64,000 nucleotides of DNA from Anadara kagoshimensis (GCA_021292105.1 CM037863.1:8582085-8646084), one strand, 5' to 3'; counted from the stretch's first letter, positions 1 to 12,701 are shown. Made by a program: numbers and translations. The notes: generated by a model from the letters alone, not told the origin.

Positions 1-332
1 GATTATTAAATGTCGCTGGTACAAATTATAGTGTTATCAAACAAAAGTAACTAAATTTAAAAGACAATTTTAAATAAAATTTACTTAAAATTATTGTTTT
101 AATTTCAAGAATTATTGAAATATTTTAATAAAAAAGCATGAGATGATTAAGATATACAAATAGGAATGGATATTGATCGATAATTGATCTTTATTAAAAG
201 TGATGTTTGCAAGTCAGATAAAATAAGGTATTACAGGTAAAGGTTTTATATGCCCGTCTTCCTTTGATCAGAAATCTTAAGTCAGTTAAATTAACCTAAA
301 AATTATTCCTCTCAAGAATGAAAGAGCAACTA

Positions 333-337
333 TAATA

Positions 338-377
<40 letters not shown>
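333..377. repeat. (AAT)n microsatellite
   Basis: About 15 perfect AAT triplets in otherwise unremarkable AT-rich DNA. Positions 1-332 hold nothing I can recognise. Confidence 0.95.
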
Positions 378-512
378 TAAAATATTTTTAAAATGGAGTA
401 AAACATTTTATTTATATTTTTATTATTAAATCTGAAAAGATATAGAGCTAGTCACGTGATCCTTAGGCTACGGGTACTGATATAGTTTAAAAATATACAA
501 TGTATATTCATG

Positions 513-606
513 TCTTCCGTGTGGCCTAATGGATAAGGATGTAGAGTCAGGAAAGGATGTAATCTGGGGAACTGAGGTAGTGAGTTTCAAGTCCCGCTGC
601 GAGCGA
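513..606 (+). pseudogene. tRNA-like sequence (SINE head or tRNA pseudogene)
   Basis: A box-A-like stretch TGGCCTAATGGATAAGG at 522-538 is followed about 45 bases later by a box-B-like GTTTCAAGTCCC at 584-595, the layout of an internal RNA polymerase III promoter. The box A resembles animal tRNA-Arg. The middle is too long for an intact tRNA and the stems pair poorly, so this is a decayed tRNA-derived SINE head or tRNA pseudogene and not a working tRNA gene. Confidence 0.5.
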
Positions 607-773
607 AAAATTAAGTAAAATTTGTAATAAATGATGTTAAATAATTGTTCTTCTTTATTTGTGATTTCAGTACTACTTGCAAAACAACCAAAATCAGTAT
701 ACATTGATAAAGAAAAAATGAGTAAAAAAATAAATTATTTTTTATAAATTTTCAAATTTTGTAAATGAATAAA

Positions 774-832
774 TAAAAAAAAAAAAAAAAAAAAAAATTA
801 AATAAAAAATAAAATAAAAAAATAAAAAAAAA
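774..832. repeat. A-rich simple sequence
   Basis: Run of A broken by single T residues, resembling the decayed tail of a retroposon. No element body is recognisable beside it. Confidence 0.8.
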
Positions 833-943
833 CAGTGTAAGAGTATAATAAGTTAAATAATAATATTTAACATCACATTTTATAAATTTAAAATTAAAAA
901 AAAGTAAAGAAATTTGTTTTCTGTGTTTATTAAACGAATCCTT

Positions 944-1117
944 AAGATCCTTAAAGCCGCCTTAAAGATCCTTAAAATTTCAGTTCCATTAAGGATCTTA
1001 AGGATGTCCTAAAGAGACCTAAAGACAGATTTAAGGTCCTTAAAGACCCCTTAAAGATCCTTAAAAGCCCCATTTAATGAGTCTTTAAGGGGACTTTAAG
1101 GATCCTTAAAGGTGACT
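944..1117. repeat. CCTTAAAG / CTTTAAGG self-complementary repeat cluster
   Basis: About a dozen imperfect copies of CCTTAAAGATCCTTAAAG occur in both orientations within 175 bases, ending in the perfect 18-bp palindrome CTTTAAGGATCCTTAAAG near 1,094-1,111. The strand can fold on itself at many registers. No gene or known element boundary is evident. Confidence 0.75.
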
Positions 1118-2766
1118 TTTCTTCTTGTGAGAGTATCTATAAAGCATAAAAACTAATCATCCAAAACATAGATAATAAAACCAATGCCTACATTACAATT
1201 ACAATATACAAGCTATATAATTAGAAACTTCCGTTGTTACCCAATTTAGAGCATTTTCATGGTTGTCGTCTGCAAAAACACGGTGTTATTTTCCAATAAC
1301 AACGTTTTCTACCGAACTTACTTTGGGCCTGTTTCGGGAATTACCCATTCGGAACAGCCATTTTAAGATTGTAAACAAACGGGGCGGTAGGGAACGATTT
1401 CACATAGAAACATTAAAATACTTCGATTTTTTTTTATAAATCTAATTTGAAAAATTATTTCAACATGTTCTGATTAATTTTTACCGATATTTTTGATTAA
1501 TTTACATTTATGATTGTATATTTATGAAATATTTTTCAAAATCGAACATTTTATTGTCATTGAGCATTTTACGTGTCTATTGGCTACTAAGTATAAGCAA
1601 TATGACACGCACCATGGTATGCTCGGATGCCAAACCTCAGTGCGGGGTGTTTTGTTTGAAATTTCATCACATACACATCCTTTTGAAAGCAAAGATATTT
1701 CATTTCCGCCAGACAATTGTCAAGCCGAGGATCAGAATAAATATTTGAAGAATGCAATGCCAGTGTGCAGATAAGTCAGATGGTTGATTCTGAATTGGAT
1801 CTGAGTATAATGACAGTGGTAGGCCTGCCAATAATATTATTAAAATTGATAACATACTCTATTCTAGTCAAATGTTCACCCGTACCGCTTGTTTACCTTC
1901 TCAAAATGTCCCTGGCCAGCAAAACAGCTACCACCGGTGACAGAATCCCTCATCTCGCATCCATTCCATAGGTGGGTTTAAACATTGAATCATTCAAGAA
2001 AACATTAATTCCATGTCAAAAGTTTGATTTCTAGGTTTGTTTAACACATTGTCCATTCAACCAATGCAGTTTTTTATGTTATGGTAAAAAATCAAAATGT
2101 AAACACGCCTGTCTACAAACGGGTGGCCGTCACGTATGACGTTGTACAAAGTGTTGTTTGTTTTCATGATTGCGAGACATTATATATTTCCTTTTTGTCA
2201 ATGAATAAAATGTAACATAATTTATATGTTGACTGAAAATAACAAAAAATAAATAAAAAGATCTAAATTCAAAACCTATTTAGCTTTTTTATCGGATATT
2301 TTATCGTTTCATAAAGATGTCATTTATTATATCACTACGCAGTTCAGCCTTGTAACGTCGATTTTCTGAAAATCAGCTGATCAGTTCAGAAATGTAGGTC
2401 AGCTTTAAAAATGTTAAATTTGGGTTTGTAATTACCGCTACGCTACGCGGTTTTACACAATTTGTGATAATTTTCACGTGTTACACCCGATAACAACGTA
2501 AAAAGTGCAATTCAATTCTTAAGTAAAAACAAGAAAATAAATGAAACAGGTTAATTTCACTAGGGAAGTGAAGCCAAGTGCTCCGGGGAGTAAGTTTGTC
2601 CTTTTTAGCTTACTACATCCGTTTTAACTGATATCTAAATATGATCAGGGCAGAATCAGAGGCATCAAAGGTGATCAAAATTATGTTGTTATTTAAGTTT
2701 TTAGAACATGTTTAATAAAAATGGGTTGTACTAACTACAATACGATATTTCCCTACTTCCGGTCAT
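1118..2766. other. Non-coding stretch, nothing recognised
   Basis: Overlapping short reading frames at about 1,510-1,970 lie in three frames on both strands, have no homology I recognise and no matching splice sites. I see no RNA gene or clear repeat boundary. Confidence 0.5.
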
Positions 2767-3036
2767 AAACAAACATACTAATCCATGTTCGAATCACAAT
2801 CCAGAAGGAAAGTAAAACCTTTGGAACTGACAAGTTAGGTTAGACACGTGAAGTTCCATCAGGGAAGTGAGTCAGTTTTCTGGAAGGGAAAGCAGCTCCT
2901 GTTAGCTAGCTACACCCGCAAGGGGTGTACTCAATATTAAGTGAAAGGAACATGAAACTATGAGATAACAAATATATCCAGGGCAATCCTGGACACAGAG
3001 AGATCAAACTTATCATCAATACTGTGATGACGGCAA
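2767..3036 (-). mobile_element. Retroelement 3' end, 5'-truncated (family R1)
   Basis: This is one copy of the commonest dispersed repeat in the window. On the plus strand it begins ACAAACATACTAATCCATG and runs through a GC-richer block containing GGGAAGTGAG to ACTGTGATGACGG. The sense strand is minus. In fuller copies (7.0-8.3 kb, 39.6-40.4 kb) the upstream part encodes the C-terminal tail of a reverse transcriptase, so this piece is the tail end plus 3' untranslated region of a truncated insertion. Confidence 0.8.
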
Positions 3037-4240
3037 TACTCTACCTTAATTTTGCTGGAATAAAAACATTAACGTAAGAAATAAAAAATTGAAATATTAC
3101 ATAATTTATACGATATATGAGTAACAGATTAAACAATGTAATTGAAGTTAGAATTTAGATATGAAATTTTAGAATTGAAATAGAAATTTTGTCACATACA
3201 TCAAACTGAAGCATTATTATTGATCTATATTGACTGTATTGTTTACATTATATACGTGACATTTAATATGGATATAAAACTTTAATAAAGTGTTTTATTG
3301 TTAAATACGTTTTATATTTACGATAAAAATTGTCATAGTACTGCGCGGATTAAAACTATAGAAATAAAACTTTTAAGATGCTGAAATGAAAAATATTAAA
3401 AAAACCTGATTTTATCAAATTCATTTACGGAAATATTTTGAACGATAGAACATAAAGTTTCCTTTAGAATATACAATTTAAATAGTAAGATGCAGATAAG
3501 TACAATGAATGATCATTTTTTTCGCAATTTGGTATCGTTATTAGTTCACCTGAGCATATGCTCTTTTTTCATCGTTCGTTAAAATTTTACTTAAACGACT
3601 TTTTATCAAGGGTTTATACTACAATAATACATGTCATTAATAACGTCAAAGTATATAGCGCTACAAATTTTACAAATCTTATCGACCTTGACTCAAGGTC
3701 ACTGAGAATTGAAAGTATTTAAAATAACACTTTTTGTCAAGAACCGAAATTACACAATTCTTAAATATTCTTTTATAACATCATTTGGAAGCCGATTGAC
3801 CGTGGTCCAAATGCCTTATTAGAGAAACCTCAAGTTGATTAAAGTTGTTTCCAAATTTTCATATTATAAATAATAATTGTAGGGCTTGATTATTTAAAAC
3901 TGTTAATATTTTCTCGTGATGATTGCGAATACAATAACATTTCCAAAACCAAGGAGTAAAATGAATGCACACATGGGGTTTTTCTGTTTATTCTGTGTGG
4001 TATACACGAAAGATGTATAGATTATTTATAGATAGAATTCTAGAACGTACCTGGTGCATGAGGGTTAAATATGCGAAATCGCAAAAATCCAACAGCATGA
4101 TTTCAGTACGTCTTGTTGTCAATGAAAACAAATATGGCCGCGACTTTGACAAACATTTTTCCAACGTAATGACGTAAACAACGTTCCCCGTGTCAAATAT
4201 ATAGGTCAACTGTCTATTGTATACACAGTACACGTAATGT
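3037..4240. other. Non-coding stretch, nothing recognised
   Basis: AT-rich sequence without a convincing exon. The 70- and 130-codon frames on opposite strands around 3,965-4,380 overlap each other and run into the TIR element beginning at 4,241, so I do not read them as genes. Confidence 0.5.
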
Positions 4241-4443
4241 ACAGTACAGACCTGTCGAAAGTTTAACACTAAGCTAACCAAAAACTGCCGAGTGCCTAAG
4301 GTATTGAAAGGTAGCTGTCGAAAAGCTGCCGAGAGATAAATGGCAACTGCTGTCGATATAGACACCAAACGAGGAACCAATATGGGCTGTCAATTCGGCA
4401 CTAATTCGTTAGCTGGGGCTAAACTTGGACAGGTCTGTACTGT
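4241..4443. mobile_element. Short TIR element (MITE), family M2
   Basis: A 203-bp unit bounded by ACAGTACAGACCTGTC on the left and its reverse complement on the right. Similarity between the ends continues inward for about 40 bases through GTTTAACACTAAGCTAAC. It has no coding capacity. A larger relative with the same end sequence spans 33,631-35,018. Confidence 0.75.
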
Positions 4444-4534
4444 TTTTTATCGTTTTTTTTTTTTGCAAGAGGCATCCTCAGGGCATGAGATTAACTTTTT
4501 TCATTTAGGACCCCAACAGGAATAAATAAATAGG

Positions 4535-5190
4535 GCCTACATTATTTAAATAAATAAATAAATATATAAATAAATAAATAAATCAGAAGTTGTACAGAGA
4601 ATTAGGTTAGAGTTAGGATACAAAATGTCTAGCAGGTTAGAGATGATAATAAATAAATAAATACATACATGTAAATAAATAAATAAATAAATAAATAATT
4701 GATAAAGTAAATAAAATCAGAAAATTTACAGAAAATTAAGTTAGATCTGGTACACAATATGTCAGCAGTTTAAATAAATAAATAAATAAATAAATAGATC
4801 AAAAATTGTTCAGAGAAATAAGTTAGAACTGGGACACAATATGTCAGCAGTTAAAATAAATAAATAAATAGATCAAAAATTGTTCAGAGAAATAAGTTAG
4901 AACTGGGACACAATATGTCAGCAGTTTAAATAAATAAATAAATAGATCAAAAATTGTTCAGAGAAATAAGTTAGAACTGGGACACAATATGTCAGCAGTT
5001 TAAATAAATAAATAGATAAGAAATTGTTCGGAGAAATAAGTTAGAACTGGGACACAATATGTCAGCAGTTTAAATAAATAAATAAATAAATAGATCAGAA
5101 ATTGTACAGAGACATAAGTTAGATCTGGGACACAATATGTTGAGCAGGTTAGTGATGATAAATAGAGTAAATAAATAAAAAGAGATCAAA
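4535..5190. repeat. ~74-bp tandem array with internal (TAAA)n
   Basis: About eight units, each made of a TAAATAAATA run followed by a conserved core containing AATTGTTCAGAGAAATAAG and GACACAATATGTCAGCAG. Spacing between successive cores is 70-79 bp and varies with the TAAA count. The outer units are the most diverged and the inner three are nearly identical, suggesting recent homogenisation from the centre. Confidence 0.9.
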
Positions 5191-6278
5191 ATAGGTTGCA
5201 TTTTGTCCCAGTGTATTAAAGATATTATTATGTTTTAATTTTACATGAAATTCGACATTTAGCATTATTACAATTTACAAAGTTGGTTTAGTCACAAATA
5301 ATGCATTTTTCTTTGAAAAATGTTCTACTACGTGTAAACAGTAATAACCACGAGTGCTCATTCTAGGATTTTTTTCAGATAGGTTCATTTCTAATAAAAT
5401 TCCTCTTATAACAATAACATCAATAATTTTGCATACATCTAATGATTGATTACTATTTCAAGGTAATAACATGAAATGGATGTGGTATGGGTACTATGGA
5501 AAGTAACCTCAGATTTTTTTGTAAAAATAAATAATACCATCATTTTGATAAAAACAAAATTACCAATTAAAATATAAAAGATATTGAATTACTAAAAAAT
5601 TAATAACTTTTATGAACAGGCAGATAGTTAGACATTTTGTCATATTGTTGTTTGTTAAATGAATGAAAGGTGGGTCATAATAGCATTTAAAAGGATTAAT
5701 CATTGTCTAAATTATCAAATTTAATTTAGGAACTACACAAACAGGTGATTTTTATGGGGAACAGGTACTATCTAGTTGTTCAAGTAGTAACAGTAGTGGA
5801 CAGAAGGGAACAGTAGTGGTCAGTAGTGAACAGTAATTATAAGTAGTGGACAGTAGTGAACAGTAGTGGTCAGTAGTGGACAGAAATATTCTTATTGAAC
5901 AGTTTTGCACTGAACAGAAGTGCATGTAACTCTATGTAGTGTCAGACCTGTATATACTATTGTGTATAATGTTGTAAATAATTTGTATATAATGTAAATA
6001 CACATTTCCATCTTTTGTGTGATAGCCAGCAAGCCATCTTGGCGACAAATGGCCCCATGCATATGTTTAATCATTTAGTTATCATCTAGATAAGATCGAT
6101 CTCTTCACCCAACAGAATATGTAGAGGGTCCCTTATCTTACCCATTACCTTTTCAAGTATATAATTTCAGTAAAAAAATAATTCTAAGTTTTGTACACCA
6201 CGTGTAAAAATATTAATGGATATCGAGGTTAAGTGGATTTGCAAATTAACTTCTTTTCACAAACAGGTAAAACCATAT
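5191..6278. other. Non-coding stretch with a 10-bp tandem repeat
   Basis: Apart from the short array at 5,786-5,884, I see no gene, RNA or element boundary. Confidence 0.5.
5786..5884. repeat. 10-bp tandem repeat, unit CAGTAGTGGA
   Basis: About ten imperfect copies of CAGTAGTGGA and CAGTAGTGAA. Confidence 0.85.
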
Positions 6279-6740
6279 CAGTAGGAAAGCCAACCCGGCC
6301 AGCGCATTGATCATCAAACAAAATTTCACGCGCTGACAAAGTGAAAAAATTGTCAAAAATTTTAATTCATTCGAGGCGGTAAAATTACATATTTATTTCA
6401 CTGCGAGTTATTATTACTATTTGTAGTATTTTATCGTTTTTTATAGGACAAAAGTAAGCCATTAAAGACGATTTTTATCAAAGTCGGTGAGAATTTAACA
6501 ATTTAAATCGTGATTGAATGTTAGGCACCGGCGAAACATTGAAAATTGAAACTTTAAAAACGCAGTTCCTCATGCACCAAAGATGTTTTTACATAAACAG
6601 AAAGAACTTTTTCTCACGGTTATTTTGATGTATACTTTGTCAAATAATTTTCTTTACACAAAAAACGTACCAGTTTTAAATGTCAAAACAATCTATGGCA
6701 TTGCCGAATTCTGGATCATGGGCCGCCCTTTTTCCGGCTA
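6279..6740. mobile_element. Fragment of a dispersed element, family M4
   Basis: The left end CAGTAGGAAAGCCAACCCGG recurs almost exactly in reverse complement at 43,992-44,012, and an internal block beginning TTTCTTTACACAAAAA (near 6,650) recurs at about 43,667. No second terminal repeat is found here and there is no reading frame of note, so this is read as part of a non-autonomous repeat. Confidence 0.45.
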
Positions 6741-7009
6741 ATTTGACACAGAAAAAAATGCCAATACAGCTTCCTTATTGTATGCGATGTATAAATTTGA
6801 TAATCGCTAGACGATATGGAGTTATTGTTGTTGAAATAAAGTAAGTTTTTCCATAAAAATATTGTATTTTCTCTGCATTTCTTGTCTTATCTGCCGATTT
6901 TTTGGAACTACTTCCAGTCGGACATATTTGATTAGCATTCGTAGTAATATTTCTGCCTTTCGTGTTTATGGTGTATTTTCTGGAATTAAGATGCTACGAT
7001 AAGGCTTGT

Positions 7010-7180
7010 TCGCACTACTGGAACTTTACTAAATGAACCAAGCTGCTTATGAATAAATTGTATACCCGAGGATATTACAAGCCTAGTCTTATCAAGGCCC
7101 TCAGAAAGATTAATGCCAAATATCGCGGTATTGTTGATAAGTTTGACGTCTCTGTGCCCAGGATTGGCCTAATCAGAAGA
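7010..7180 (+). pseudogene. Reverse-transcriptase C-terminal relic (R1)
   Basis: Plus-strand frame from about 7,049 reads YYKPSLIKALRKINAKYRG and then VDKFDVSV. This matches the arrangement LL-x-QGY-x-K-x-x-LI-x-x-LRKFYGRHH that I associate with the carboxy end of a reverse-transcriptase polyprotein found in many bivalve genomes (recalled, not searched). It is more diverged than the copies just downstream. A separate R1 3' end follows at about 7,420-7,465. Confidence 0.65.
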
Positions 7181-7492
7181 CTGTTCCCTTGCTCACTGCA
7201 AACGATATGTTCCAGGTATTTATCAATTGTTGTAGATTCAGCACATAAAGTTTGAGAGAACATATTCGTTTTTCAAGCTTTTTTGTTTATTTGTATTCTT
7301 AAGTATTTCTGACATGATGGCGTCTGCCTATAGAAAAACGACAAACAGGAGATGCTTACCCTGCAACCTGCCTCTTTTTCGTATTAGACGTACACTTGTT
7401 TAAGTCATTTACCAGTGTTTTTTAGCTTTTTACTTTGCTTTGTGATTGTGATTAGGACATGGTTATCCTGCTTAAGGTGCATTTGTTTCCCA

Positions 7493-8350
7493 ATGAATAC
7501 GCTTTAATAGAGTTTGTTACCACTATAGGGACTTTGTTAAATGAAACAGGCTACTTACAAATAAATTGTTGACTTAGGTATTTTGCAAGCCTGGGCTTAT
7601 CATGGCCCTCAAAAAGTTTTATGGCCGTCATCACGGTATTGTTGATAAGTTTGATGTATCTGTGTCCAAGATTGCCCTGGATATATTAAACGTCCCATAG
7701 TTCCATTTCCTTTCACGCGTGGCCGGTGTATCTAGCTAAACGGAAGGGGCTTAGCCTTCCGGAGCACCCGGTCTCACTTCCCTGGTGGAAGTTTATATGG
7801 CTTACCTAACCAGAGTAACCTGACCCTGATTACAGGACTTTGTTAAATGAAACAGGCTACTTACAAATAAATTGTTGACTTAGGGATATAAAAATTTTTA
7901 TGGCCGTCATCACAGTATTGGTGATAAGTTTGATGTCTCCGTGTCTAGGATTGCCCTGGTGGAAGTTCATGTGTCTTACCTGACCAGAGTAACCTGACCC
8001 TGACTACAGGGACTTTGTTAAATGAAACAGACTACTTACAAATAAATTGTTGACTTAGGGATATTGCAAGTCTGGGCTTATCAAGACCCTTAAAAAGTTT
8101 TAGGGCCGTCATCATAGTATTGTTGATAAGTTTGATGTCTCTGTGTCCAGGATTGCCCTGGATATATTTAACGTCCCGTAGTTCCATTTCCTTTCACAAG
8201 TGGCCGGTGTATCTAGCTGAACTGGAGGTGCTTAGCCTTCCAGAGCACCCGGTCTCACTTCTGGTGGAAGTTCATGTGTCTTATCTGACTTGTCAGTTCT
8301 AAAGTTTTTACTTTGCTGAGTAATTGTGATTAGGACATGGATCGGTAAAT
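7493..8350 (+). mobile_element. Three tandem R1 retroelement 3' fragments
   Basis: Three head-to-tail partial copies start at about 7,536, 7,833 and 8,011, each at GGGACTTTGTTAAATGAAAC or a close variant. The first and third run through the coding tail into the 3' untranslated region with GGAGCACCCGGTCTCACTTC. The middle one has lost that interior. The two junctions share the same bridge, ACCAGAGTAACCTGACCCTG, so the array arose by duplication in place and not by three independent insertions. Reading frames are broken. Confidence 0.8.
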
Positions 8351-9990
8351 ATGTATACAACATATTTACTCTAGTCAGTAATTTTATAATCATTGACCCC
8401 AATATTGTGTTGTCTGTTTTAATCTATTTGTTTGTTTCTATTGTATCGTGCACTTAGTTTCTAATTTGTTACCGAATGCATATTGTTACGCAGATATATT
8501 TTGATAATTAAAATGGCAGTTCCATCAACTGATGTCAAGAGAAAAACAATTGAAAAATAACACAATCACAACCAAAGGTTTAAATCGATTTGCAGTATAA
8601 AAAATGTCAAAATGTAATAGTGCAGATTTGAGTTACTGACATAAGTAATCTCTTCAGGGAAAACTATTATTGATACCGTAAATGCTTGATTCATACAATT
8701 ATATTGTATGAGAAGTAATCATCTATGACTCAAAATGTTTCGAAGTGAGAGTTAATGATGTGTTCAATTGATATGTTGATGCTTTTTTTGAAAAATATCT
8801 TCTGGGACTTTTCTAGAAACTGGTGATATAATAACCACAGTATTGACTTGTAAGTAATTACCGTTGTCAGAAATACAATAAACAATCAAAAACAAAAATA
8901 CTAATCCATGTCCGAATCACAATCAAGAAGGAAAGTAAAAAATTTGGAACTGACAAGTCAGGTTTTGATTTGATAAGAACAATAAATAATGTTACCACAG
9001 TAAACGTTTGTTTGCTGACATATATTTTATGTATTGTATTAAGATTGCAAAAACAGAATATAAGCTAGGGAAATTAAACATGCAGTATACAGATGTTGAA
9101 TAGTACTCTTTGTAAAATAATTTGAAATTGATCATTTAAAAATAAGTGTTTTCATTAAGGAAATTGTTTACAAATGTTCATTTTTCAACTCTTTTATTTA
9201 CATAAAGCTGACAATATAAAGCATACAATGTAAATTACCAAATACAAATACATTTATAAAACATCTATATAAAATACCGTGTATAGCACTCGTCCTGATT
9301 CTTAACTTGACATTAAATCAATAAAAATACAAAAAGCTGATGTTTAAACCAGACCATCTATATATTAATTCTAAATCTCTAATCGAAACTTTAGTTTAAT
9401 TTCGCGTTGAATAAATTTAAGTTACTTGCTTTGTTTTTCAATTGCTTTCTCAGCCTACAATAAATAAAGTTAGGTGGATAATATAAAATGGATATATATT
9501 TGTACGTCTTTAATTTAATGTCGCTTGGAGTAATGTCAAGTTACTTGCTTACTTTTCATTTTCCTTATCAGATGACAACCAATTAGTTTAGGTGGATGAG
9601 ATAAAAAAGTCATTATTTAAATATTGTCTCGTCTTTTCAATTTCGCGAATAACCGAACGAAAACAACATAGCAAAAAACCACATTTTCAATAACACTAAT
9701 CTTGTTATCCTGATCCCAACGTGTTCAGTTATAGTTACGGTAAAAATGAAACATGAAAAATATTTTGTAATAAACAATATATATAATTTTTATACCTCAC
9801 TTGATATAGTGATGGTCATTATGGTTATAAGAAAAAAACCCATCACAATATGTCAAATATAAAATGTTATATCATATGATAAGCGTCATGAACAAATAGA
9901 TAAACAAATACAGTCAACAATGTTTATAACATAGTTATAGTACTGAAACTAATGAGACATGAATAAGAATGATGTAATATTTGTGATATT
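8351..9990. other. Non-coding stretch
   Basis: Nothing recognised apart from the short R1 fragment at 8,886-8,965. Confidence 0.5.
8886..8965 (-). mobile_element. R1 retroelement 3' terminal fragment
   Basis: Contains TACTAATCCATGTCCGAATC and TTTGGAACTGACAAGTCAGG in the family order. Only the last ~80 bases of the element are kept. Confidence 0.75.
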
Positions 9991-10578
9991 TACCGTATAA
10001 ATGGTATTTTTTGCGGGAAGCTAATTTTTGCGTTTATTTGCGGATAGAATTTTCCGCAAAAATTAAAATCGCAAATTATTATTGTTACAAAACATATTTT
10101 AATCATAACTGTATTCCCCATTTCGTACTTCTGTATCGATAGATTACTTACATGACATACCTACTTATCTACATACTTTCACCGTTTTGTTACCTGTAAT
10201 ACCGGTAATATCACACGATTTAACCAGTTGAATTGTGCTCTAATTAACTTAGTTAAAGCCATATTTGAGAAAGGATGGCTTTACTGAAAAATTTAGTGAA
10301 AAAAATCCCGGCGATCTTCCCGATCCTTCTGTACATTAAAGTAAAAACTTGTGAAATGAAACGTGTGTATATCACATATCTTTATTGCATATAGTTTTCT
10401 GATGGTGATGGTGAAATTAAATGTGTATTTTTTGCATTAGGTTGTTTAGGTGTGTTATGATTATGAGGGCCCTTTCAAGCTTTGATCCGCAAAAATTAAA
10501 AACGCAAAAAATAAAAGCACGACTTTTGATATGAAAACGCAAAAATTTGCACCCGCAAAAATAACCAGTTATACGGTA
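9991..10578. mobile_element. 588-bp TIR element, family M3
   Basis: The left end TACCGTATAAATGGTATTTT and the right end, in reverse complement TACCGTATAACTGGTTATTT, form imperfect TIRs that continue into a GCGGG motif. Both flanks inside are rich in GCAAAAATT and its complement. There is no coding capacity. Ends of this type occur in many invertebrate MITEs; the superfamily is not assigned. Confidence 0.7.
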
Positions 10579-11801
10579 TTTGAAATAGGAATTTTGAATT
10601 TTTTAATCCCTTAAAATACAGACAACAATGTTTGTAATATAACTATTTTTTGTTCACTTATGAGACAAAGTAATGATAAATTACATCTATTTAAAATAGG
10701 AATAGTGGATTAATTAAATCCCTGAAAAAACTACACAAATTTTTAAAATCATTAAAATGTTGTTGAAAAGAAATGAAACTTTCCTGATATTCAACATCAC
10801 CTTTATTCAAGTCATACTAAAATGAAGTTAATGATTCACATGACTGTTCACAATACAATAATTATTAGATAAAATTCATGTAAATCCTAAATTCTAAATT
10901 ATTTTTTGCTAACGCGACATTTTACGTATTTATGTCTGTGTTGTTTTCTACGCGAATAATATCTTTTAATTTTTTTCCAGTAAAATGAAGTGTATGCAAT
11001 AAACTGTGCAATATGGATTCACTGTTAAATTAAATTAAATTTCAGTGTATTTTATAATTCTAAAACTGTTTTCAGAATATGAATATGATTCTCCAAACAA
11101 TACAAGAGGCACATGAACCTTAACGCTCAACTGACGGTATGTACATGTCTCATGCAGAGAGTACCAAACATCTAATTGAAATACAAAAAGTTAACAATTT
11201 GAATCAAATCACTCTAAATTTATTCTTAAAAACATACATTATACATATAATAAAAAACAAGATTTATTTTTAAAAGCAAGGTCATATGATATCAATTTTA
11301 TAATAGAACTGATCAAGAAAAATTACAAATGAGTCAATATTTTATTTTACTGCCAAAACCTGCTATGATACTTTAATAAAGAGAAAACGTGTTTTATATA
11401 CACACGTGTAAATTTACCATGATTTTATTTTGACCTATGTGTGTGTGTTTGTGTTTTAGTAATGTGTATATAGTCTCTCATAACTCTTTAAAGAGTGGCT
11501 CAGAATATTTAATGTTTTAATATATTTTAATATTTGTAAAAGTAAGGTTAACTTTAATAAAATATATGTTATGTTATGTTTAAAACATCAACCAGTATTA
11601 ATGTGACAGTTTTTTGTATATTACAATTAACAACATCAATATGTACAATACCTTATGGTAATTAAAATATATATTAAATAAACACAAATGTGCTTATAAT
11701 ACAATCTGTTTTCTCTCATGCGAGAATTAAAAATTATTACCTATAAACATCTAATTCAGATAAAAAGTAGGTACAGTTAAAATCGGATGGCCTCTCTGTT
11801 T

Positions 11802-11804
<3 letters not shown>

Positions 11805-11857
<53 letters not shown>
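11805..11857. repeat. (TA)n microsatellite
   Basis: Uninterrupted TA dinucleotides for about 52 bases. Confidence 0.97.
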
Positions 11858-11860
<3 letters not shown>

Positions 11861-12110
11861 CTGGTAATTAAAATTATAAATAATCATCTAAATCACATAA
11901 TCATTTCTATAAAAAAAATTTAAAATATTAATACTACAACAATTCAAGTTGTTAATCTTAAGTAAATTTTAGATGACATTAGTTAAGTTTATTTTAAATT
12001 TTCTTTCTGTAAAAATTTTTTTACTGCTATAATTGTCATAAAAATATAAATCCAACTTAAACTAGTATACATTTTACATAATTCATTAACATCGATTACT
12101 TATTAAGGAT

Positions 12111-12113
<3 letters not shown>

Positions 12114-12146
<33 letters not shown>
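12114..12146. repeat. (CT)n microsatellite
   Basis: About 16 perfect CT dinucleotides. Confidence 0.97.
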
Positions 12147-12149
<3 letters not shown>

Positions 12150-12493
12150 TCAATATATTTACCTTCATCCGAATAAGCGTTCCTAGTTATATCGTAAACT
12201 ATCAACTTTTAGACTATATACATAAGTTAGTAAAACATAAAAGATTTTCCCATCCACTGGATATTCATATCCTACATTGTGTCATTAATTAAAATTTATA
12301 ATAGTGTATCATAATATGTCTATTGCCTTGGATGGATTTGGTAAAATACAATCTGGTGCTTTTATTTTATTGTAAAATTTTAACAATATTTGGATTTGCA
12401 CAACTATGGTTCATGAACTGTGGACATGTTGTGCTTCAGAGTTAAACCAGGTTTAGTAAGAATATTTCTGTAATAACATGAAGTTCAAATCAG

Positions 12494-12701
12494 AATTGAC
12501 GGATCGACGGCCACGCCTTTTTGTTCCGACACTGGCTACCATCATGGTACCGAAGCAGCTCCATGGCAACTAAAAACGTTTAGTGTAAGTGACGACATTT
12601 AATATCACAATTCAATCCAAGTTTTCATTCTTTTTGTGTGTAATTCAAGCATGCTGGACCTTTGTCGGAACATTGTGGGCCTGGCCCGCGATCCGACAAT
12701 T
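12494..12701. mobile_element. 208-bp MITE, family M1
   Basis: Begins AATTGACGGATCGACGGCCA and ends with its near reverse complement, finishing GATCCGACAATT. The interior matches the reverse orientation of the copy at 45,682-45,895 (GGTACCGAAGCAGC, ATTCTTTTTGTGTG). It lies about 350 bp beyond the stop codon of the secreted-protein gene, just past its possible polyadenylation signal. Confidence 0.85.

Larger units (their letters stand above)
10579..12493. other. Non-coding stretch with microsatellites
   Basis: Holds a (TA)n and a (CT)n tract, otherwise nothing recognised. Confidence 0.5.

Noticed and set aside
513..606. Functional tRNA-Arg gene
   Set aside because: Promoter boxes are present but the length and stem pairing do not fit a folded tRNA.
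3988..4380. 130-codon minus-strand frame
   Set aside because: Overlaps the M2 MITE, composition is not coding-like, and an opposite-strand frame overlaps it.
4535..5190. CRISPR-like array (regular repeats)
   Set aside because: Units are contiguous tandem repeats without unique spacers, and the sequence is eukaryotic.
7049..7255. 68-codon frame as an independent small gene
   Set aside because: It is the broken C-terminal tail of the R1 reverse transcriptase, shared with the copies downstream.
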